DNA of 64,000 nucleotides, taken from Tannerella sp. GTDB lineage: Bacteria > Bacteroidota > Bacteroidia > Bacteroidales > Tannerellaceae. The first letter of the stretch is position 1. Each line of letters starts with the position of its first letter. Shown here one piece after another: positions 27,501 to 35,876 of this stretch. The notes under the pieces are model-generated. The model saw only the letters and a list, made by a program, of their open reading frames with translations, was not told where the DNA came from and made no database searches. Position numbers and translations under genes: made by a program. Location: NCBI GenBank assembly GCA_031285565.1, contig JAITVY010000108.1:59977-123976 (forward strand), given 5' to 3'.

Positions 27501-27605
27501 ACAATCGATTATCTTAAAATTGCAGACCCCGAACAAAGAAACCAGGACCTGGAAGCCTATCCTCAACGTAAAATTGTAAATTTCGGTATTCAAGCAACCT
27601 TCTAA
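24507..27605 (+). CDS. SusC/RagA-family TonB-dependent receptor without STN domain
   Basis: 1032 residues. A signal peptide (ending AAFAQ) is followed at once by the carboxypeptidase-regulatory-like domain (ISGTVTDNLGEPLIGVNVSV), the TonB-box/linker region (EEVVVVGYG), the plug (GRMPGVIGFQTSDEPGGGG and VLKDAAAAIYGARAANGVI) and the barrel. Lack of an STN domain fits the absence of a FecR/sigma pair nearby, so control is probably by another regulator or by the structured leader upstream. It is paired with the SusD gene 12 bp downstream. The sugar-oxidation cluster that follows suggests the imported substrate. Confidence 0.96.
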   Translation: MKQHSLKKHKPKNLIILLWMTLLTLSSSAAFAQISISGTVTDNLGEPLIGVNVSVKGTTIGNITDIDGKYSLQVPNAQSVIVFSFIGYRTAEVTVGSQQVINQQLIEDTQLIEEVVVVGYGVQKKVTVTGSVATVSGEELKASPTTNITNAMVGRMPGVIGFQTSDEPGGGGTTIRIRGTNSLGSNDPLYVIDGIPDRDGGINRLNPTEIESISVLKDAAAAIYGARAANGVILVTTKRGKEGKATVTFNASGGFSTPTRLPKMANAFEYATMVNEINPGTYTEKDLQLFQDGTDPWGHPNTDWFDVAIKDASPLYRTDLGVSGGTDKVKYFVNFAANGEDGIYKNSANRYDQYSIRVNLDINTSKYVNIQFGNASRFEDTQYPIKSAASIFSGIRRGKPTQNAYWPTGEPGPDLERGDNPAVTSTDAAGFDRQKTYYIQNNVALNIKIPWVEGLSLRANASYDKRFKNRKKFEKPIILYSWDGINPNSSGLTGAKRYIDNPQLTREIEDQTDWMLNGIIDYNRTFNRHTIGVTVGMEAQKKEFDRTDAFRKNFISGTKPELNLGGENGMTNNGYSWQEARLNYFGRVSYNYLERYLFEFVWRADGSYRFPKDKRFGFFPGVSAAWRVSEEAFWRDNVTFIDYFKLRASVSQTGNDALLDNDRNYDRSIQYLNTFGYRSQGVVFGGAEQKRLYPVRTPNTNITWEVGTTYDLGLDLKFLDNRLSLESDLFYHKRTNMLIPRDASLPEISGITLPKENLGEMENKGIEMLLSWDDKIQDVQYHLSLNATYARNKILFWDETPGAPDYQKSTGKPVGYLDNDNKNLYYIADGIFHNQAEIDAYPHWTGAVPGDIRYRDVDGNGKIDANDRVRSDKSEEPRFVAGFTIGLNWRNWDLMALFQGATGGQTYIKTWSGTIGNFLKDYYDKRWTPENPNANGPRTYEREDQYWADPNVRNTYFVYKGDYLRLKNLELGYRFTVPALQNAGISNLRIYTTATNLFTIDYLKIADPEQRNQDLEAYPQRKIVNFGIQATF

Positions 27606-27617
27606 TTCATTATAAAT

Positions 27618-29525
27618 ATGAAGACATTAATAAAATATAGCTATATCACGATCATCGCCGGAGCCATGGCAATGATTGTCTCCTGTTCCGATTTTATGGA
27701 TCTCTCCCCCAATGACCAGTATGATGAAACCGATGTCTGGTCTGACGCCGGATTGGTACAAGCTCTGGTAAACGAAACGTATGCATATATCGTACACGGA
27801 TCGGAAGAAGGCAATACTTCCGGTTTAACGGACGATGCTTATTTTACGCACAATTATGGCATGAAGGCCATCAATGAAACCGCTGTTTCCGAAAGTGACT
27901 TACAATGGTATAATAATGAAACATGTCCTTTCAGATGGAGTGACCGCTACCTGGCCATCTATCGTGCGAACTTGATCTTGGCAAATATCGACAAAGTTCC
28001 GGCATCTCCCGGCTATGACTTAAGTATCATGAAAGGTGAAGTTCATTTCCTAAGGGCTTATTTATATACCGAATTAGTCAGGGGATTTGGTGGCGTTCCT
28101 TTAGTTGATAAGATCTATTCAATGGAAGAAGCGGCTAACATCAACATCCCACGCAGTAATGTGGCGGAATGCCTGGACTTTATATTAAAAGACATTCAGG
28201 CTGCGGTTGAACTGTTACCGGAAAGCGTCAGCAGCAATCAATTAGGCCGTGCGACAAAAGGCGCAGCCATTGCACTGAAAGCAAGAATATTATTACACCT
28301 CGCCAGTCCTCTGTTTGCCGACCGTGCAGTTAATACGCTTGACTGCAACCAGTATAAAGGAGACAGGAATGCCTTATATGAACAAGCCCTACAAGCGGCT
28401 AAAGAGGTAATAAACAGCGGACAGTATTCATTAATCGACTGTAATGCCGGATCAATCCAACAAATTGCTGCTAATTTCCATCAAATCATTATATCGAATA
28501 ATGAAGAAATGATCTTTACCAAACAGTTCATTCAGAAAAACACAGGCGACAGGCGTATTTCCAACCGCGCAGCTCTCTGCCATGGTCCGAATGGGTATCA
28601 TAACTGGGCAGGCGTAACCCCTACACAGGATTTGGCTATGGCATTCGAGATGGAAGATGGATCATTAACCAACGCATTAACAGAACTTGGGCAAACATCC
28701 GACACAAATCCTTATGTTAACCGTGAACCACGCTTTTATGCTACTATTGGTTATGATGGTGCGGAATGGGGACGTCAGCGTCCAACCGATTCGTATACAT
28801 TTGACCCTACTCCATTAGGCAACTTGCAAATGGGTTATTACGAAGTAAATGATGGTGCAGACCTGGATGTGATCCTGCCAAATGGAACAACCCTTAACTT
28901 TAAGGGGCTATATGGAGTAGATACCCGTAAATCGCCTATTGAAGACTGGAATGGCTCTTTTACCGGTTATCTGGAGAAAAAATTAATTGATGGAACTGTT
29001 CCGGCCAGTGAACAAGTATGGCAGGTTGTACCCTACCCATACATACGTTTGGCTGAAATGTATCTGATTGCAGCAGAAGCATGTATCGAACTGAATAAAC
29101 CGGATGAAGCGGCTACATATCTGGATGCTTTACGCTCACGTATCGGCAGGCCTGACACAAAGGCAACTCTGGCTGTTCGGAATAAGTCATTCAACCAATC
29201 TGATTTACGTGAATTCCTGCGCCAGGAACGCCGGGTCGAATTGGCATACGAAGAATCACGCTACTACGACATACGCCGTTGGATGATTGCACCGCAAACA
29301 ACAAAATCACTGAAGGGTATTATGGTTGTAGCACGATTGAAACCAGGTAAAACAGCAAATAAACCTTATGTGAAAAATGATGAATTGTGGAATTATAATT
29401 ATTACGTAACCGATTTATCTTATCGCGAATCCCGCAAATGGGATAATAAATTGTATTTTGCACCGATTAAACGCGATGAAACCAAACGTAATCCGGCCAT
29501 AGTACAGAATCCGGGAATGGAATAA
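27618..29525 (+). CDS. SusD/RagB-family nutrient-binding lipoprotein
   Basis: 635 residues, at the long end for SusD. The lipobox is IVSC. Family features: ANLILANIDKVPAS, EVHFLRAYLYTELVRGFGGV, and near the C-terminus FLRQERRVELAYEESRYYDI. It lies 12 bp after the SusC stop and forms the surface glycan-binding partner. A 13-bp hairpin follows the stop. Confidence 0.94.
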   Translation: MKTLIKYSYITIIAGAMAMIVSCSDFMDLSPNDQYDETDVWSDAGLVQALVNETYAYIVHGSEEGNTSGLTDDAYFTHNYGMKAINETAVSESDLQWYNNETCPFRWSDRYLAIYRANLILANIDKVPASPGYDLSIMKGEVHFLRAYLYTELVRGFGGVPLVDKIYSMEEAANINIPRSNVAECLDFILKDIQAAVELLPESVSSNQLGRATKGAAIALKARILLHLASPLFADRAVNTLDCNQYKGDRNALYEQALQAAKEVINSGQYSLIDCNAGSIQQIAANFHQIIISNNEEMIFTKQFIQKNTGDRRISNRAALCHGPNGYHNWAGVTPTQDLAMAFEMEDGSLTNALTELGQTSDTNPYVNREPRFYATIGYDGAEWGRQRPTDSYTFDPTPLGNLQMGYYEVNDGADLDVILPNGTTLNFKGLYGVDTRKSPIEDWNGSFTGYLEKKLIDGTVPASEQVWQVVPYPYIRLAEMYLIAAEACIELNKPDEAATYLDALRSRIGRPDTKATLAVRNKSFNQSDLREFLRQERRVELAYEESRYYDIRRWMIAPQTTKSLKGIMVVARLKPGKTANKPYVKNDELWNYNYYVTDLSYRESRKWDNKLYFAPIKRDETKRNPAIVQNPGME

Positions 29526-29547
29526 AAAGTAAAAAAATCTGACTTAA

Positions 29548-29586
29548 TATTGACTAGTCCTTAACAACCAGGAGGACTAGTCAATA
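29548..29586 (+). terminator. 13-bp hairpin after susCD
   Basis: TATTGACTAGTCC (29548-29560) and GGACTAGTCAATA (29574-29586) are exact complements around a 13-nt loop, 22 bp past the SusD stop. There is no clear U-tract, so it may be a processing or stabilising structure instead. Confidence 0.55.
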
Positions 29587-29701
29587 AACTCTTTCCTGCT
29601 TAACAGGAATAGATAAAATCTTTTTAGGATAAAGATGTGACTGCCAATAAAGCACATATTTAATTATTCTAAAAATAATTTTTGGCTCAAAAAAAATGCG
29701 C

Positions 29702-29709
29702 TATATTTG
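29702..29709 (+). promoter_or_regulatory. Candidate -7 box for the oxidoreductase cluster
   Basis: TATATTTG with a TTTTTGG stretch upstream at a slightly short distance. It would give a leader of about 160 nt before the ATG at 29875. A 17-codon ATG frame begins at 29718; nothing supports it as a real leader peptide. Confidence 0.35.
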
Positions 29710-29874
29710 GACTCATTATGAATAAAAGAAGAACCATATACCTGAAGACTCACGGACAAGCGCCTACATAATGCTTAGTGATAAGCGGTTAAATTAGCTC
29801 GGAAAATGGAACTTAAACCTTGGAGCATAACAACCTTTCTATACAAATAATAATAACAACAAAACAACAAACAA

Positions 29875-31041
29875 ATGAAAAACAAAAAGCTCAAGATGGG
29901 CATGGTCGGCGGTGGAAGTGACGCCTTTATCGGAGCCATCCATCGCCGTGCAGCCTTAATGGAAAACCTGGTAGAATTGGTCTGCGGGTGTTTTAGTATC
30001 GACCCGGAAATTTCTAAAAGTTCGGGACGGTCTTATTTTTTACCCGACAACAGAATCTATAATTCGTATCAGGAAATGTTCGAACATGAAATGACATTGC
30101 CGGAAGAAGAACGGTTGGATTTTGTTACAATCGTCACACCGAACAAGTTCCATTTCGAACCGGCCATGATGGCGCTGGAAAGAGGAATACATGTAGTTTT
30201 AGACAAACCGATCACTTTTTCGTTGGAAGAAGCAAAACAATTACAGCAGAAAGTTGAAGAAACAGACCTGATATTAGCATTGACGCATGTATATACCGGC
30301 TATCCGGCTGTAAAAGAGATGAAAGACCGTATTGCGAAAGGAGAATTAGGCAAACTCCGACGGCTTTATGTAGAATATCCGCAAGGCTGGTTAGCCGATC
30401 GTATTGAACTGGAAAGCGGAAACAATGCCGGCTGGCGGACCGATCCGAAACTTACCGGCAAAGCAGGATGTATCGGTGATATCGGAACCCATGCATGGCA
30501 TCTGGCCGAATACGTCAGCGGACAACAAGTCACAGAGCTTTGCGCCGAACTTACAACATTTGCTCCCGGCAGGCAGGTAGACGATGACGGTACGGCTTTT
30601 CTGCATTTTGATGGCGGGCTAAAAGGAGTACTGACAGCCTCTCAGATTGCAAAAGGGGAAGCGAATAATATCCGCCTACGTGTATACGGTGAAAAAGGGG
30701 GTATGGAATGGCGCCAGATGGACCCGAACAAACTCATAATGAAATGGGGAAATAAACCCGAAGAAATTATTCATATCGGTAATAATACTTTTTTAGGTGA
30801 GTTTGCAGGTTGGGACGTACGTACACCTGCCGGACATCCGGAAGGATTCCTGGAAGCGTTTGCCAATATCTACCGGAATTTTGCTTTAACAGTAATGACT
30901 AAACGTAACGGAAAAGAGCCGACCAAAGATATGCTTGACTTCCCAACGGTTTATGATGGTGTACGCGGAATGCAATTTATCGAAACAATGGTCGAAGCCG
31001 GTTGGAATAATGATATAAAATGGCAACCCTGGATTGAGTAA
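29875..31041 (+). CDS. Gfo/Idh/MocA-family oxidoreductase (cytoplasmic)
   Basis: 388 residues with no signal peptide. The Rossmann fold starts at MGMVGGGSDAFIGAIHR, the motif HVVLDKPITFSLEEAKQL (about 103-120) carries the catalytic-type lysine of the family, and GDIGTHAWHLAEYVSGQ holds the conserved histidine. The family interconverts hydroxyl and keto groups on sugars or inositols with NAD(P). It is separated by 177 bp from the cytochrome fusion gene. The specific sugar is unknown. Confidence 0.92.
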   Translation: MKNKKLKMGMVGGGSDAFIGAIHRRAALMENLVELVCGCFSIDPEISKSSGRSYFLPDNRIYNSYQEMFEHEMTLPEEERLDFVTIVTPNKFHFEPAMMALERGIHVVLDKPITFSLEEAKQLQQKVEETDLILALTHVYTGYPAVKEMKDRIAKGELGKLRRLYVEYPQGWLADRIELESGNNAGWRTDPKLTGKAGCIGDIGTHAWHLAEYVSGQQVTELCAELTTFAPGRQVDDDGTAFLHFDGGLKGVLTASQIAKGEANNIRLRVYGEKGGMEWRQMDPNKLIMKWGNKPEEIIHIGNNTFLGEFAGWDVRTPAGHPEGFLEAFANIYRNFALTVMTKRNGKEPTKDMLDFPTVYDGVRGMQFIETMVEAGWNNDIKWQPWIE

Positions 31042-31060
31042 AAATCAAGAATGGAAAGGT

Positions 31061-31102
31061 GAAAGGTGAAAGTTTGTAAAGTAATGATTATTTTCACCTT
31101 TC
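31061..31102 (+). terminator. 11-bp hairpin after the oxidoreductase gene
   Basis: GAAAGGTGAAA and TTTCACCTTTC are exact complements around a 20-nt loop, 20 bp after the stop codon. The left arm is preceded by a second GGAAAGGTG. Confidence 0.45.
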
Positions 31103-31218
31103 AATTTTCCATTAATACACAATTCTACTAAAAATTGTGTTATACTACATTCTATTAAATAAAAAAATGCTACTTTTATTGCCGAATTAATTTTAAATCG
31201 ATTTTTATTTAAAAAAGG

Positions 31219-32778
31219 ATGACACATAGACAATGCTACTCTACGTATTCAAAAAAAAAGAAAAATAAAAGTCTTTTATTTTTTGCTGGTTTCCTGTTAG
31301 GAATCATTTGTTTCATCTCATTGTATCAGGTTTCGGTATACTTTTCGACCAACGAATCATGTATGATGTGTCATGTGCATCCACATGTCGAAGAAACATG
31401 GAAACTTTCCAAACACGTAAATAACAGTAGCGGTGTTATGGTCAATTGTGTCGATTGTCACTTACCTCCCAAAAGCCAAACGATCAACCATTATATGGCG
31501 AAAGCGCAACTAGGCCTCAAGGATGTATGGGGATATCTGACAAAAGACAGCACCGATTTTAATTGGGATACGAAATCCGAATTAGAACATGCCGTTAAAT
31601 TTATTCCGAACGAATCATGTAAAGAATGTCATAAAAACCTGTTCCCGGCAGGTGTAACGGATGACGCGATTACCGCCCATCTGTATTACGAAGAAAACGA
31701 AACAAAACTCAATTTGCAATGCATCAGTTGTCATCTGGATGCAGGCCACTATAATCCGGACTATAGCCATGGACAAATGGTCGGCGTACCGGGAGCAGGA
31801 AGCAAGGCGGCAACAGGTCCTGTATTCGACACAGCCACTGTTGTTACAACTTTCGCCGATTATACGGAACAAATACCGGGAACAACCGTTTCATTCAATA
31901 TGGTCGCTATACCGGGTGGAACATTCAAAATGGGAAGCTCGCCTAAGGAAGAATTTCACAATGCTGACGAAGCGCCTGTTCGTGAGGTTACGGTAAGTTC
32001 GTTCTTTATGGCTGAGATTGAGGTAAGCTGGAATGAATACTGGGCATTTTATGCCGAAACAATGAGTGAAGGACGTACTCCTCCCGAAGCGGTGTATGCG
32101 AATAATAGTAATCCGGATGTAGATGCGGTTTCAGGACCGACGCCTCCGTTTGGTTTCCCGGATCAGGGTTGGGGCTTTGGCGAACGACCGGCTATTACAA
32201 TGACACATTATGCTGCTGAAACATATTGCCAATGGCTATCATTAAAAACCGGCAAAAAGTATCGCCTTCCGACTGAAGCAGAATGGGAATATGCGGCACG
32301 TGGTGGAACGGAAACACCTTATTTCTTTGAGGGCAAGCCTAAAGATTATTCCGATCAGGGATTTATGCGCAAATTTTTCAGTGCAAAAACAGAGATTATC
32401 AGTGATTACGTCATATACGACAAAAACAGTAAAAACCGTACCCAGGAACCCGGAAGCGTGAAACCGAATCCTTTCGGATTGAAAAATATGTTGGGTAATG
32501 TAATGGAATATACTTCTGATAAATACGACCCGGAAGCGTATAGCAAAGGTGGCGACAAAGCAACCAATCCATCAGTAAAAGAAGGAACCGAATGGGTTGT
32601 GCGTGGAGGATATTATAACTCTGACGCAGCCGATTTACGTGTAGCTGTACGTAATTATACCCGTCACGATGATTGGTTAAAAACCGATCCTCAGCAACCG
32701 AAAAGTATCTGGTGGTATTCCGACATAAAAGGCATTGGTTTCAGAGTAGTATGTGAACCGGACGAAACAATTAAATAA
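31219..32778 (+). CDS. NapC/NrfH-type tetraheme cytochrome c fused to an FGE-sulfatase-like domain
   Basis: 519 residues. Residues 18-40 form an N-terminal membrane anchor. Four heme-binding CxxCH motifs follow: CMMCH (48), CVDCH (77), CKECH (134) and CISCH (168), as in the NapC/NirT/NrfH quinol dehydrogenases that pass electrons between the quinone pool and the periplasm. From about 225 to 515 it is an FGE-sulfatase (SUMF1/EgtB/PvdO) domain: MVAIPGGTFKMGS, YRLPTEAEWEYAARGG, GLKNMLGNVMEY, VVRGGYY, GIGFRVVCE. The paired cysteines used by true formylglycine-generating enzymes are not seen; only one cysteine (about 512) lies in that domain. It sits between sugar oxidoreductase genes. A role in electron exchange with a periplasmic oxidoreductase is inferred. 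Confidence 0.93.
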   Translation: MTHRQCYSTYSKKKKNKSLLFFAGFLLGIICFISLYQVSVYFSTNESCMMCHVHPHVEETWKLSKHVNNSSGVMVNCVDCHLPPKSQTINHYMAKAQLGLKDVWGYLTKDSTDFNWDTKSELEHAVKFIPNESCKECHKNLFPAGVTDDAITAHLYYEENETKLNLQCISCHLDAGHYNPDYSHGQMVGVPGAGSKAATGPVFDTATVVTTFADYTEQIPGTTVSFNMVAIPGGTFKMGSSPKEEFHNADEAPVREVTVSSFFMAEIEVSWNEYWAFYAETMSEGRTPPEAVYANNSNPDVDAVSGPTPPFGFPDQGWGFGERPAITMTHYAAETYCQWLSLKTGKKYRLPTEAEWEYAARGGTETPYFFEGKPKDYSDQGFMRKFFSAKTEIISDYVIYDKNSKNRTQEPGSVKPNPFGLKNMLGNVMEYTSDKYDPEAYSKGGDKATNPSVKEGTEWVVRGGYYNSDAADLRVAVRNYTRHDDWLKTDPQQPKSIWWYSDIKGIGFRVVCEPDETIK

Positions 32779-32814
32779 AAAGATATAATCAATCATTCTA
32801 AAAACCAGATTATC

Positions 32815-34221
32815 ATGAAAAAAGAAAACAGTATTAGTAGAAGATCATTTTTGAAGAGCTCGGCATTAGCCGGAGCTGCAGGCGTAGTCGGAACAGGAGG
32901 AGCAGCCTCTATCCTAACTTCTTGCGGAGGAGCAGGTTCCGAAGGTGGAAATGCACAAGGCGGTGGAGCAAACAAGCCATTAAAAGAAGCAGGATCGTAT
33001 TATGTTCCGGAACTTCCGGATATGGCCACTGACGGAAAAGAACTGAAAGCCGGTATTATTGGTTGCGGCGGACGGGGTTCAGGCGCTGCCTTTAACTGGC
33101 TAAATGCAGCCAATGGCGTCACAATAACAGCATTAGGTGATACTTTTAAAGACCGCATAGATGGTCTGGCTGGAAAACTGAAAGCCGAAAAAAACATAGA
33201 CATTCCTGAAAGTATGCGTTTTACAGGATTAGATGCCTATAAACAAGTTATCGACAGCGGAGTAGATGTGGTTATCATTGCCACTCCACCTAATTTCCGT
33301 CCAATCCATTTCCAATATGCAACAGAAAAAGGAGTACATTCATTCCTTGAAAAACCCATCTGTGTAGATCCGGTTGGCTACCGTATGATTGTAGCTACAG
33401 CCAGACTGGCGCAAGCTAAGAATTTATGTGTTATTACCGGAACGCAACGCCATCACCAACGCAGCTACGTAGAATCTTATAAACAGATCATGAATGGTGC
33501 AATCGGCGAAATTACCGGTGGTAATGTTTACTGGAATCAATCTATGCTTTGGTTTCGTGAACGCCAAGCCGGTTGGAGTGATTGCGAATGGATGATCAGA
33601 GACTGGGTAAACTGGAAATGGTTATCCGGAGATCATATCGTAGAACAACACGTACATAATATCGACGTATTCACATGGTTCTCCGGATTGAAACCTGTAA
33701 AAGCCACAGGATTCGGTTCTCGTCAACGCCGTATTACCGGGGATCAATATGATAATTTCAGTGTAGACTTTACTATGGAAAACGGTATTCACCTACATAG
33801 CATGTGTCGTCAGACCGATGGATGTACAAATAATGTAAGCGAATTTATTCAGGGGACAAAAGGCTCGTGGAACAGTGACAGTATGGAAATTAAAGATCTG
33901 GCCGGTAATGTGATCTGGAAATATGACAAAGAAGCTGAAAAGAAACAATATAAACAAACTGATCCATATACATTAGAACATGTAAACTGGATTAACCATA
34001 TCCGTTCAGGAAAACCGATTGATCAGGCATCCGAAACAGCAGTAGCTAATATGATGGCTATTATGGGACGCGAATCGGCTTATACAGGTAGCGAAACAAC
34101 TTGGGATACTATAACTGCATCTACTATAGACTACCTGCCTAAAGATATTGACCTGGCGCAAAAAATGGATATGAGTGGCTTTACAGTTCCTGTTCCGGGA
34201 AAACCTCTTGAAAAGAAATAA
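32815..34221 (+). CDS. Gfo/Idh/MocA-family oxidoreductase, Tat-exported lipoprotein
   Basis: 468 residues. The N-terminus has a twin-arginine motif (SRRSFLK), a hydrophobic stretch and a lipobox LTSC followed by a Gly/Ala-rich linker. The Rossmann domain begins near residue 78 (AGIIGCGGRGSGAAFNW); HSFLEKPICVDP and the C-terminal substrate domain (GDHIVEQHVHNIDVFTW) follow. Tat export fits a protein that folds with its nicotinamide cofactor before leaving the cytoplasm. Such enzymes cannot use free periplasmic NAD, so another electron partner is needed; the cytochrome encoded just upstream (36-bp gap) is a candidate. The next gene starts 6 bp after its stop. Confidence 0.93.
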   Translation: MKKENSISRRSFLKSSALAGAAGVVGTGGAASILTSCGGAGSEGGNAQGGGANKPLKEAGSYYVPELPDMATDGKELKAGIIGCGGRGSGAAFNWLNAANGVTITALGDTFKDRIDGLAGKLKAEKNIDIPESMRFTGLDAYKQVIDSGVDVVIIATPPNFRPIHFQYATEKGVHSFLEKPICVDPVGYRMIVATARLAQAKNLCVITGTQRHHQRSYVESYKQIMNGAIGEITGGNVYWNQSMLWFRERQAGWSDCEWMIRDWVNWKWLSGDHIVEQHVHNIDVFTWFSGLKPVKATGFGSRQRRITGDQYDNFSVDFTMENGIHLHSMCRQTDGCTNNVSEFIQGTKGSWNSDSMEIKDLAGNVIWKYDKEAEKKQYKQTDPYTLEHVNWINHIRSGKPIDQASETAVANMMAIMGRESAYTGSETTWDTITASTIDYLPKDIDLAQKMDMSGFTVPVPGKPLEKK

Positions 34222-34227
34222 AGAAAT

Positions 34228-35172
34228 ATGGCACTAAACAGAAGAAATTTTTTAAAGACTTCTCTATCCGGGGTGGCCGCAACTACAATGGGCGGGACAG
34301 CATTAGCTGCCTGCTCATCCGGTACAACATCCACGGACAATAATAAAGATTCAAAAGCCTGCTGTGCAAACAGCAAAGCTGAACTGAAACTTTCGTTTCA
34401 GGAAGGTACGGCTCCGGGCAAAGATTTAAATGAGAAGTTTGATTATTTTGAAAAACTGGGCATTGTTGGATTCGAACCGGGCGGAAGAGGATTAGCCGGG
34501 CGGGTAAACGAAATCAAGGAAGCGCTTAAAGGACGTAATATCAAGGTAAGTGCGATCTGTGCCGGATTCGAGGGTTTTATGCTTTCAACGGAAGAAGCAG
34601 TTCGTAATCAATGCCGCGACACCATGCGCGAAATCATTACGGCTGCCGGTGAGATAGGTTCGACAGGTGTGATCATTGTACCGGCTTTCAATAGTCAGAA
34701 ACCGGTAATGTCTCACACACAGGAGACACGCGATTTCCTCTGTAAATGGTTCGACGAATTAGGAACGTTTGCCGTAGAACATGGCACAACCGTTATTCTT
34801 GAGCCTCTGAATCGTAAAGAAGCATTTTACCTGCGTCAGGTAGCTGACGCTGCTTCCATATGCCGGGATATTAACAATCCGGGTGTTACCTGTCTGGGAG
34901 ATTTTTGGCATATGACCTGGGAAGAAACCTGCGATATGGGCGCTTTCCTTTCAGCCGGGAAATATCTGCAACATGTACACATGGCAAGCCGGAAACGTCG
35001 TAGTATGCCGGGAGAAGATGGAGATGCTGATAATTATATAAGCGGCTTCAAAGGATTGAAGATGCTTGGTTATGACAAATACGTTAGCTTCGAATGCGGA
35101 TGCCAGGGGGAGAGGGAAGTTGTAGTTCCGGCAGCAGTCGAACTATTACGTAAACAATGGGAAGAAGCATAA
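34228..35172 (+). CDS. Sugar phosphate isomerase/epimerase-like TIM-barrel protein, Tat lipoprotein
   Basis: 314 residues. A twin-arginine motif (NRRNFLKTS) and a lipobox (LAAC) precede a TIM-barrel of the AP endonuclease 2/xylose isomerase-like family: VSAICAGFEGF, GVIIVPAFN, VILEPLNRKEAFYL, LGDFWHMTWEE and LQHVHMASRKR hold the typical metal-binding Glu, Asp and His residues. In related Bacteroidota, partners of this family act on keto-sugars made by Gfo/Idh/MocA enzymes. It lies 6 bp from the preceding oxidoreductase, and both are predicted to reach the envelope. Confidence 0.91.
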   Translation: MALNRRNFLKTSLSGVAATTMGGTALAACSSGTTSTDNNKDSKACCANSKAELKLSFQEGTAPGKDLNEKFDYFEKLGIVGFEPGGRGLAGRVNEIKEALKGRNIKVSAICAGFEGFMLSTEEAVRNQCRDTMREIITAAGEIGSTGVIIVPAFNSQKPVMSHTQETRDFLCKWFDELGTFAVEHGTTVILEPLNRKEAFYLRQVADAASICRDINNPGVTCLGDFWHMTWEETCDMGAFLSAGKYLQHVHMASRKRRSMPGEDGDADNYISGFKGLKMLGYDKYVSFECGCQGEREVVVPAAVELLRKQWEEA

Positions 35173-35173
35173 T

Positions 35174-35875
35174 ATGTCTCTAGTATATTCAAATATGCAG
35201 TTGAGTGAGGTTGTTGAAGAACATACCTCACTCATTCCTGTGATCCACAGGTTCGGAATCCACCTCGGATTAGGTGACGAATCGGTACGGTCAATTTGTG
35301 AAAAACAGAACCTGGATCCTGATTTTTTCCTGGCAATGATCAATACCTTTTTAAATGAGGATTATTTTCCCCAAAAAAAACTACAGGGATTCCACATTAC
35401 GCAAATCATTGATTACCTTACAAAAACAAATCACTATTATCAGCGCCACCAGCTACCCAATATCGAACGGCATATGCGTTCGTTTATTGAGATAAGTGAT
35501 CCGGATAACAATTCATTGGAGTTAATCAGTAAAATATTTGCTTCATTCAAAGAAAAGCTGATCACCCGTATTAAGCACGACGAAAAAGAATGGTTTCCAC
35601 ATTGCCTTTCGTTAAGTAAAAACTTATCAAAAGACCAGAACTTTGCTTTTAAAACAAACGAGACAGATGAAGATGACTCATCAATCGAAGCATTATTAAC
35701 CGATATGCGGCATATCATGATCAAACACCTTACAGGTGAATATGATAAAAACCTTTGTTATGCAGTAATATTCGCCATCAGCACGTTAAACAAAGATATC
35801 AGGCAGCATAACCGGATTCGTTATCGTATCCTGTATCCGATTGTTGCTGCCATGGAGAAAGCTATAGGAAAATAG
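35174..35875 (+). CDS. RIC/ScdA-like hemerythrin domain protein lacking the CCGG motif
   Basis: 233 residues. The N-terminal part (about 8-60, LSEVVEEHTSLIPVIHRFGI then LGLGDESVRSICEKQNLDPD) resembles the ScdA_N/DUF542 domain of iron-sulfur repair proteins, but the usual CCGG is replaced by LGLG. The remainder is a four-helix hemerythrin-like domain with histidines in HYYQRHQLPNIERH, IKHDEKEWFPH and MIKHLTGEYD, suited to a di-iron site. It starts 1 bp after the preceding stop and ends 1 bp before the LuxR-type gene. A role as oxygen, nitric oxide or redox sensor for that regulator is likely by context; repair activity is doubtful without the cysteines. Confidence 0.83.
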   Translation: MSLVYSNMQLSEVVEEHTSLIPVIHRFGIHLGLGDESVRSICEKQNLDPDFFLAMINTFLNEDYFPQKKLQGFHITQIIDYLTKTNHYYQRHQLPNIERHMRSFIEISDPDNNSLELISKIFASFKEKLITRIKHDEKEWFPHCLSLSKNLSKDQNFAFKTNETDEDDSSIEALLTDMRHIMIKHLTGEYDKNLCYAVIFAISTLNKDIRQHNRIRYRILYPIVAAMEKAIGK

Positions 35876-35876
35876 T

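Noticed and set aside
29718..29771. 17-codon leader peptide frame before the oxidoreductase gene
   Set aside because: Length and composition give no support; chance ATG.
31219..32778. True formylglycine-generating enzyme
   Set aside because: No cysteine pair in the C-terminal domain and no sulfatase gene in the window.
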